Source: Nocardiopsis sp. NRRL B-16309
GTDB taxonomy: Bacteria > Actinomycetota > Actinomycetes > Streptosporangiales > Streptosporangiaceae
Assembly (NCBI RefSeq): GCF_001279585.1
Contig: NZ_LGEC01000004.1
Coordinates: 31,395 to 95,394 of the forward strand
Length of the DNA stretch: 64,000 bases
Reading direction: 5' to 3'
A model generated the notes under the pieces. The model had not been told where the DNA came from. It ran no database searches and was given only the letters and a program-made list of their open reading frames with translations. Position 1 is the stretch's first letter; the number at the start of each line of letters is the position of its first letter. Positions 60,325 through 64,000 of the stretch are shown here, piece by piece. The position numbers and the translations under genes were made by a program.

Positions 60325-61995
60325 ATGACCACCACGGCAACAGAACCCCGTAGCGGCACACAGACGCCGCCCAAAGGGTCGATCATCGTCAACTGGCTGA
60401 CGTCGACCGACCACAAGGTGATCGGGTACATGTACCTGATCACCTCCTTCGCCTTCTTCCTCTTCGGTGGCATCCTGGCGCTGCTCATGCGCGCCGAGCT
60501 GTTCTTCCCGGGCATGCAGGTCATGTCCAACGAGCAGTTCAACCAGTTGTTCACCATGCACGGCACCATCATGCTGCTGATGTTCGCGACCCCGCTCTTC
60601 GTCGGGTTCTCGAACATCATCATGCCGCTGCACATCGGCGCCCCCGACGTCGCATTCCCCCGGATCAACCTGTTCGGGTACTACCTGTACCTGTTCGGCA
60701 GCCTCATCGTGGTGGCCGGGTTCCTGACCCCGGGCGGCGCCGCCAGCTTCGGCTGGTTCGCCTACACCCCGCTGTCCGACGCGGTCCGCTCGCCGGGCCT
60801 GGGCGGCGACCTGTGGATCCTGGGCCTGGCCGTGTCCGGTCTGGGCACGATCCTCGGTGCGGTCAACTTCATCACCACCGGGCTGTGCATGCGCGCGCCC
60901 GGTATGACGATGTTCCGCATGTCGATCTTCTCCTGGAACACGATGCTCACCAGTGTCCTGGTGCTCATCGCCTTCCCGGTCCTGACCGCGGCCCTGATCG
61001 CCCTGGGCGCCGACCGCATGGTGGGCACGCAGGTCTTCAACGCCGAACACGGCGGTGCCATCCTCTGGCAGCACCTGTTCTGGTTCTTCGGGCACCCCGA
61101 GGTGTACATCATCGCCCTGCCGTTCTTCGGTATCGCGACCGAGATCCTGCCGGTGTTCAGCCGCAAGCCGATCTTCGGCTACAAGAGCCTGGTGGCCGCG
61201 ACGATCTCCATCGCCGGCCTGTCCGTGACCGTGTGGGCGCACCACATGTTCCCGACCGGCGCGGTGCTGCTGCCCTTCTTCTCCTTCATGACGTTCCTCA
61301 TCGCGGTCCCCACCGGTGTGAAGTTCTTCAACTGGATCGGGACGATGTGGCGCGGGCAGCTCACCTTCGAGACGCCGATGCTGTTCACGATCGGCTTCCT
61401 GGTCACCTTCCTCTTCGGCGGCCTCACCGGTGTGCTGCTGGCCTCCCCTCCGATCGACTTCCACGTCACCGACTCCTACTTCGTGGTGGCGCACTTCCAC
61501 TACGTGGTGTTCGGCACGGTGGTGTTCGCGATGTTCGCGGGCTTCTACTTCTGGTGGCCCAAGTTCACCGGCAAGATGCTCGACGAGAAGCTGGGCAAGG
61601 CGCACTTCTGGCTGCTGTTCCTCGGCTTCCACGGCACCTTCCTGGTCCAGCACTGGCTCGGCGCGATGGGCTTCCCCCGCCGCTACGCCGACTACCTGCC
61701 CGGTGACGGCTTCACCGAGCTGAACCAGATCTCCTCGGTCTCCTCCTTCGTGCTCGGCGCCTCGACGCTGCTGTTCTTCTGGAACATGTACGTCACGGCC
61801 AAGAAGGCACCGAAGGTGACCGTCGACGACCCGTGGGGCTACGGCTGCTCCCTGGAGTGGGCGACGTCCTGCCCGCCGCCGCGGCACAACTTCACGTCGC
61901 TGCCGCGGATCCGGTCCGAGCGCCCCGCGTTCGACCTGAACCACCCGCACGCCGCGGCCCCGGGCGCCGTCCCGGTGGGCGCCACGAAGGAGTAG
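60325..61995 (+). CDS. ctaD: cytochrome c oxidase subunit I
   Basis: Catalytic subunit of the aa3 oxidase; reduces oxygen to water and pumps protons. 556 residues with twelve helices. Low-spin haem ligand in FTMHGTIMLLMF; binuclear site in WFFGHPEVYIIALPFFG (CuB His and the cross-linked Tyr); haem a3 and a ligands in FVVAHFHYV. D- and K-channel residues appear present. The ATG directly follows the ctaC stop with no gap. ctaF follows after 10 nt. Confidence 0.97.
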   Translation: MTTTATEPRSGTQTPPKGSIIVNWLTSTDHKVIGYMYLITSFAFFLFGGILALLMRAELFFPGMQVMSNEQFNQLFTMHGTIMLLMFATPLFVGFSNIIMPLHIGAPDVAFPRINLFGYYLYLFGSLIVVAGFLTPGGAASFGWFAYTPLSDAVRSPGLGGDLWILGLAVSGLGTILGAVNFITTGLCMRAPGMTMFRMSIFSWNTMLTSVLVLIAFPVLTAALIALGADRMVGTQVFNAEHGGAILWQHLFWFFGHPEVYIIALPFFGIATEILPVFSRKPIFGYKSLVAATISIAGLSVTVWAHHMFPTGAVLLPFFSFMTFLIAVPTGVKFFNWIGTMWRGQLTFETPMLFTIGFLVTFLFGGLTGVLLASPPIDFHVTDSYFVVAHFHYVVFGTVVFAMFAGFYFWWPKFTGKMLDEKLGKAHFWLLFLGFHGTFLVQHWLGAMGFPRRYADYLPGDGFTELNQISSVSSFVLGASTLLFFWNMYVTAKKAPKVTVDDPWGYGCSLEWATSCPPPRHNFTSLPRIRSERPAFDLNHPHAAAPGAVPVGATKE

Positions 61996-62005
61996 GGCGC
62001 ACACA

Positions 62006-62431
62006 ATGAAGATGCAGGCCTATCTGTTCATGGGCATCTCGACCTTCTTCGGTCTGGCGGCGGCCCTGTACATCTACTGGTCCATCCAGGACACCGGCCA
62101 GGTCGAGTGGACGGGTGCCACCGCCCTGGTGGTCTCCATCGGCTTCGGCTGGATGATCGGGTTCTGGCTCTGGCAGTCGGCCCGCCGCAGCGAGCACTTC
62201 CACGGACTGCCCGCGGAGGAGCGCCTGGACGGCGAGATCGCCGAGAACGCCGGTGAGTACGGCTTCTTCAGTCCGCACAGCTGGTGGCCGATGTTCGTCG
62301 CGCTGGCCGTGGCGTTCACCGCCGTGGGCGTGGCGATCGGCTGGTGGATGGTGCTGATCGGCGGCTTCGCCGTCATCCTCACCGCCATCGGCTGGGTGTT
62401 CGAGTACTACCGCAAGGAGTTCCAGCACTGA
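62006..62431 (+). CDS. ctaF: cytochrome c oxidase subunit IV (actinobacterial)
   Basis: A small structural subunit found only in actinobacterial aa3 oxidases. 141 residues with four helices in two pairs (about 5-28 and 36-56; about 94-113 and 118-137) and a conserved hydrophilic loop SARRSEHFHGLPAEERLDGEIAEN between pairs; a GFFSPHSWWP motif precedes the third helix. ATG at 62006, 10 nt after ctaD. A strong hairpin (62481-62529) ends the cta operon. Confidence 0.93.
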   Translation: MKMQAYLFMGISTFFGLAAALYIYWSIQDTGQVEWTGATALVVSIGFGWMIGFWLWQSARRSEHFHGLPAEERLDGEIAENAGEYGFFSPHSWWPMFVALAVAFTAVGVAIGWWMVLIGGFAVILTAIGWVFEYYRKEFQH

Positions 62432-62480
62432 CGCCCAGGGCGTAGACCCGTCGCCCGCGAGGGCGGCGACGCAGCACCGA

Positions 62481-62529
62481 CCCCGGTGACCGGGGGTTTC
62501 GCTACACGGAACCCGCCCGGTCACCGGGG
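62481..62529 (+). terminator. cta operon terminator
   Basis: A perfect 14-bp stem (62481-62494 with 62516-62529) and 21-nt loop, followed by TATCGTTTTG. Confidence 0.8.
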
Positions 62530-62616
62530 TATCGTTTTGTGTGACTGAGGCGTGACTTGGTGTGATTTGCACTGGTCGCGGCCTATCCACAGCGGATGCT
62601 GGAGGTGCTGGGCGTG

Positions 62617-63888
62617 AAGGGACGAGCCGACGGACCCGTGGCGGCCCGCGCGACGGCGGCGGGCGCCGCCGTCCTGCTCGCGGCGGCCGGATGCGGGATC
62701 CTCGGGGACGGGAACGCCCCCGAGCCCGACGAGGGGAGCGCGGGGCCCCGGGTCAGCGTCAGCCCCGCTCCAGGGGCGACCGACGTGCCGCCGAACACCC
62801 CGGTCCGCGTCTCCGTGGCCGAGGGCTCGCTCGCCGGCGTCACCATCGAACAGGTGCGCGAGGGCGAACCGGTCGAGGGGCTGCCGGTCACCGGCACGCT
62901 CTCCGAGGACGGCCGTACCTGGACCAGCGACTGGAACCTCGTGCCCGGAACGGCCGTGAGCGTGTACGCCGCCGCCGAGGGCGCCTCGGGGCCGCAGCGG
63001 GAGTTCCGGTCGGAGTTCACGACCGCGCCGGTGAACGGGGACAGCGCCCTGGGCATCGAGTACAACTTCCCCCGCTCCGGGGACGTCGTGGGCGTGGGCA
63101 TGCCCGTCATCATCGGCTTCGACACGCCGGTGGAGTACAAGGAGCAGGTGGAGAACTCCATCGAGGTCACCTCGGAGCACCCCGTGGAGGGTGCGTGGAA
63201 CTGGGTGGACGACGAGACGGCGGTGTTCCGCCCGCGCGAGTACTGGGAGCCCTACCAGGACGTCACCGTCGACCTGCGCCTGACGGGCGTGGAGGCGGCC
63301 GAGGGCGTGCACGGCACCGGGGACGACCGGCTGGAGTTCGAGATCGGGCGCGAGATGATCTCCACGATGCACGTGCCCGACCACGAGATGACCGTGGCCG
63401 TCGACGGCGAGACGGTGCGCACGATCCCGGTGAGCAACGGCAAGGCGCACCGGCGGTTCAACACCACCACCTCGGGCGTCCACCTGCTGATGGAGAAGTA
63501 CTCCCGGCTGGTGATGGACTCCGCCACGGTCGGCATCCCGCCGGGCTCTCCCGGCTACTACCGCGTTGACGTGGACTGGGCCGTGCGCACCTCCAACAGC
63601 GGCGAGTTCACCCACGCCGCGCCGTGGAACACGGGCAACCTCGGGGTGGCCGACGCCTCCAACGGGTGCACGAACATGTCGGTGTCCGACGCCCGCTGGT
63701 ACCACGACCAGGCGCTGATGGGCGACGTCCTGGAGACCACCGGCACCGACCGGGAGCTGGAGTGGGACAACGGGTGGGGCTTCTACCAGCGGTCCTGGGA
63801 GGAGTGGCTCGACCACAGTGAGACGGGAGAACCCCAGGTGACCGACGGTTCGGGAACGCCGGGCAGCGTCCACGGCCAGGGGCTGTAG
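62617..63888 (+). CDS. L,D-transpeptidase lipoprotein (LdtMt2-like)
   Basis: Peptidoglycan cross-linking enzyme that makes 3-3 bridges. About 423 residues: lipoprotein signal with lipobox LLAAAGC near residue 26, two Ig-like domains (about 50-145 and 150-255, with VPPNTPVRVSV and VGMPVIIGFDTPV) and the YkuD catalytic domain with the His in FTHAAPWN and active Cys in ASNGCTNMSV. The layout is that of mycobacterial LdtMt2. GTG at 62617 has GGAGG at 8 nt and is preferred; an ATG at 62596 would add seven residues. The gene lies after the cta operon. Confidence 0.93.
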   Translation, partial: KGRADGPVAARATAAGAAVLLAAAGCGILGDGNAPEPDEGSAGPRVSVSPAPGATDVPPNTPVRVSVAEGSLAGVTIEQVREGEPVEGLPVTGTLSEDGRTWTSDWNLVPGTAVSVYAAAEGASGPQREFRSEFTTAPVNGDSALGIEYNFPRSGDVVGVGMPVIIGFDTPVEYKEQVENSIEVTSEHPVEGAWNWVDDETAVFRPREYWEPYQDVTVDLRLTGVEAAEGVHGTGDDRLEFEIGREMISTMHVPDHEMTVAVDGETVRTIPVSNGKAHRRFNTTTSGVHLLMEKYSRLVMDSATVGIPPGSPGYYRVDVDWAVRTSNSGEFTHAAPWNTGNLGVADASNGCTNMSVSDARWYHDQALMGDVLETTGTDRELEWDNGWGFYQRSWEEWLDHSETGEPQVTDGSGTPGSVHGQGL

Positions 63889-63905
63889 CGGTCGGGGGCG
63901 TTTCG

Positions 63906-64000
63906 GGGGCGCTTCACGCCGGGTCCTTCGTCGTCGCTTCTGCCTTGCTCGTTCCTCGCTGGCGGCAGAGACTCCTCCTGCAGGCACCGGCGCGCCCCTC
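63906..64000. repeat. ~94-bp dispersed palindromic repeat, copy 2 (may continue)
   Basis: Begins 17 nt after the L,D-transpeptidase stop and runs to the window edge. Outer blocks match 33885-33916 and 33950-33978 almost base for base; the ~34 bp between them differ. Its ends are imperfect inverted repeats. Confidence 0.85.

Noticed and set aside
1..64000. tRNA, rRNA, CRISPR arrays, insertion sequences and prophage genes
   Set aside because: None seen by eye: no cloverleaf with TTCGA-type arms, no regularly spaced repeats, no transposase, integrase or capsid motifs. A tRNAscan-SE and an IS search would settle this.

Overview
The window is 64 kb of very GC-rich DNA (strong G/C third-position bias, long open antisense frames, GTG and TTG starts) from a filamentous-type actinomycete. 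The gene set and order match, from memory, the Streptomyces coelicolor core chromosome around SCO2150-SCO2260 (ctaF/ctaD/ctaC, pfkB-type kinase, iscA-like, pspA, pepA, lpd, sucB, lipB, lipA, glnA, glnE, nadE, glnA2, panB), so this is core chromosome and not a plasmid or prophage. Several details (rpsD placed here, Psp accessory genes, an alpha-amylase beside glnE) point away from Streptomyces itself; a Nocardiopsaceae-like genome is my best guess, but this is inference.

Layout. 1-4.1 kb: M20 and M55 peptidases, methionine aminopeptidase (map), a small conserved protein and the F420:NADPH reductase npdG. 4.2-6.2 kb: a three-gene operon of secreted proteins, one beta/gamma-crystallin-like and two recent paralogues with aerolysin-like character; this is the least explained locus. 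6.3-10.6 kb: F420-dependent oxidoreductase, panB and a DHA2-type exporter. 10.6-12.8 kb: a visibly AT-richer accessory block with a divergent hypothetical, an XRE/DUF5753 regulator (with a TTA codon), a DUF397 partner and a Uma2-family nuclease-fold protein. 12.8-16.3 kb: glnA2 and nadE. 16.3-20.3 kb: GH65 phosphorylase plus beta-phosphoglucomutase, and a DHFR-fold protein. 20.4-25.4 kb: two tandem LuxR/AAA (LAL) regulators, the first-transcribed one cut to its ATPase half, plus a small basic protein. 25.4-28.9 kb: membrane proteins and a secreted GH13 amylase with its own operator and terminator. 28.9-33.7 kb: glnE and glnA, the latter behind a recognisable four-part GlnR box. 34-38.8 kb: RDD protein, two LytR-CpsA-Psr enzymes, and a DUF2975/XRE pair. 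38.8-50.4 kb: DUF4191, lipA, lipB, a TIGR01777 epimerase, a flavin reductase, sucB, lpd, pepA, cobS and cobU. 50.5-55.8 kb: aldo/keto reductase, DUF3043 and an envelope-stress module pspA-pspAA-htpX-pspAB. 56-64 kb: an IscA-type protein, a PfkB kinase, rpsD, a TusA-like protein, ctaC-ctaD-ctaF and an L,D-transpeptidase.

How the parts relate. glnA, glnE and glnA2 cover ammonium assimilation and its control; lipB/lipA make the lipoate that SucB carries and Lpd reoxidises; the cta genes build the aa3 oxidase; pspA/htpX, the LCP enzymes and the L,D-transpeptidase serve the envelope. Other notable signals are a ~94-bp dispersed repeat present twice 30 kb apart, an array of three 11-bp palindromes near 25.5 kb, and at least six genes whose -10-like hexamer lies only 6-7 nt before the start codon, as expected for leaderless transcripts. 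No tRNA, rRNA, CRISPR array, insertion sequence or phage gene was seen.
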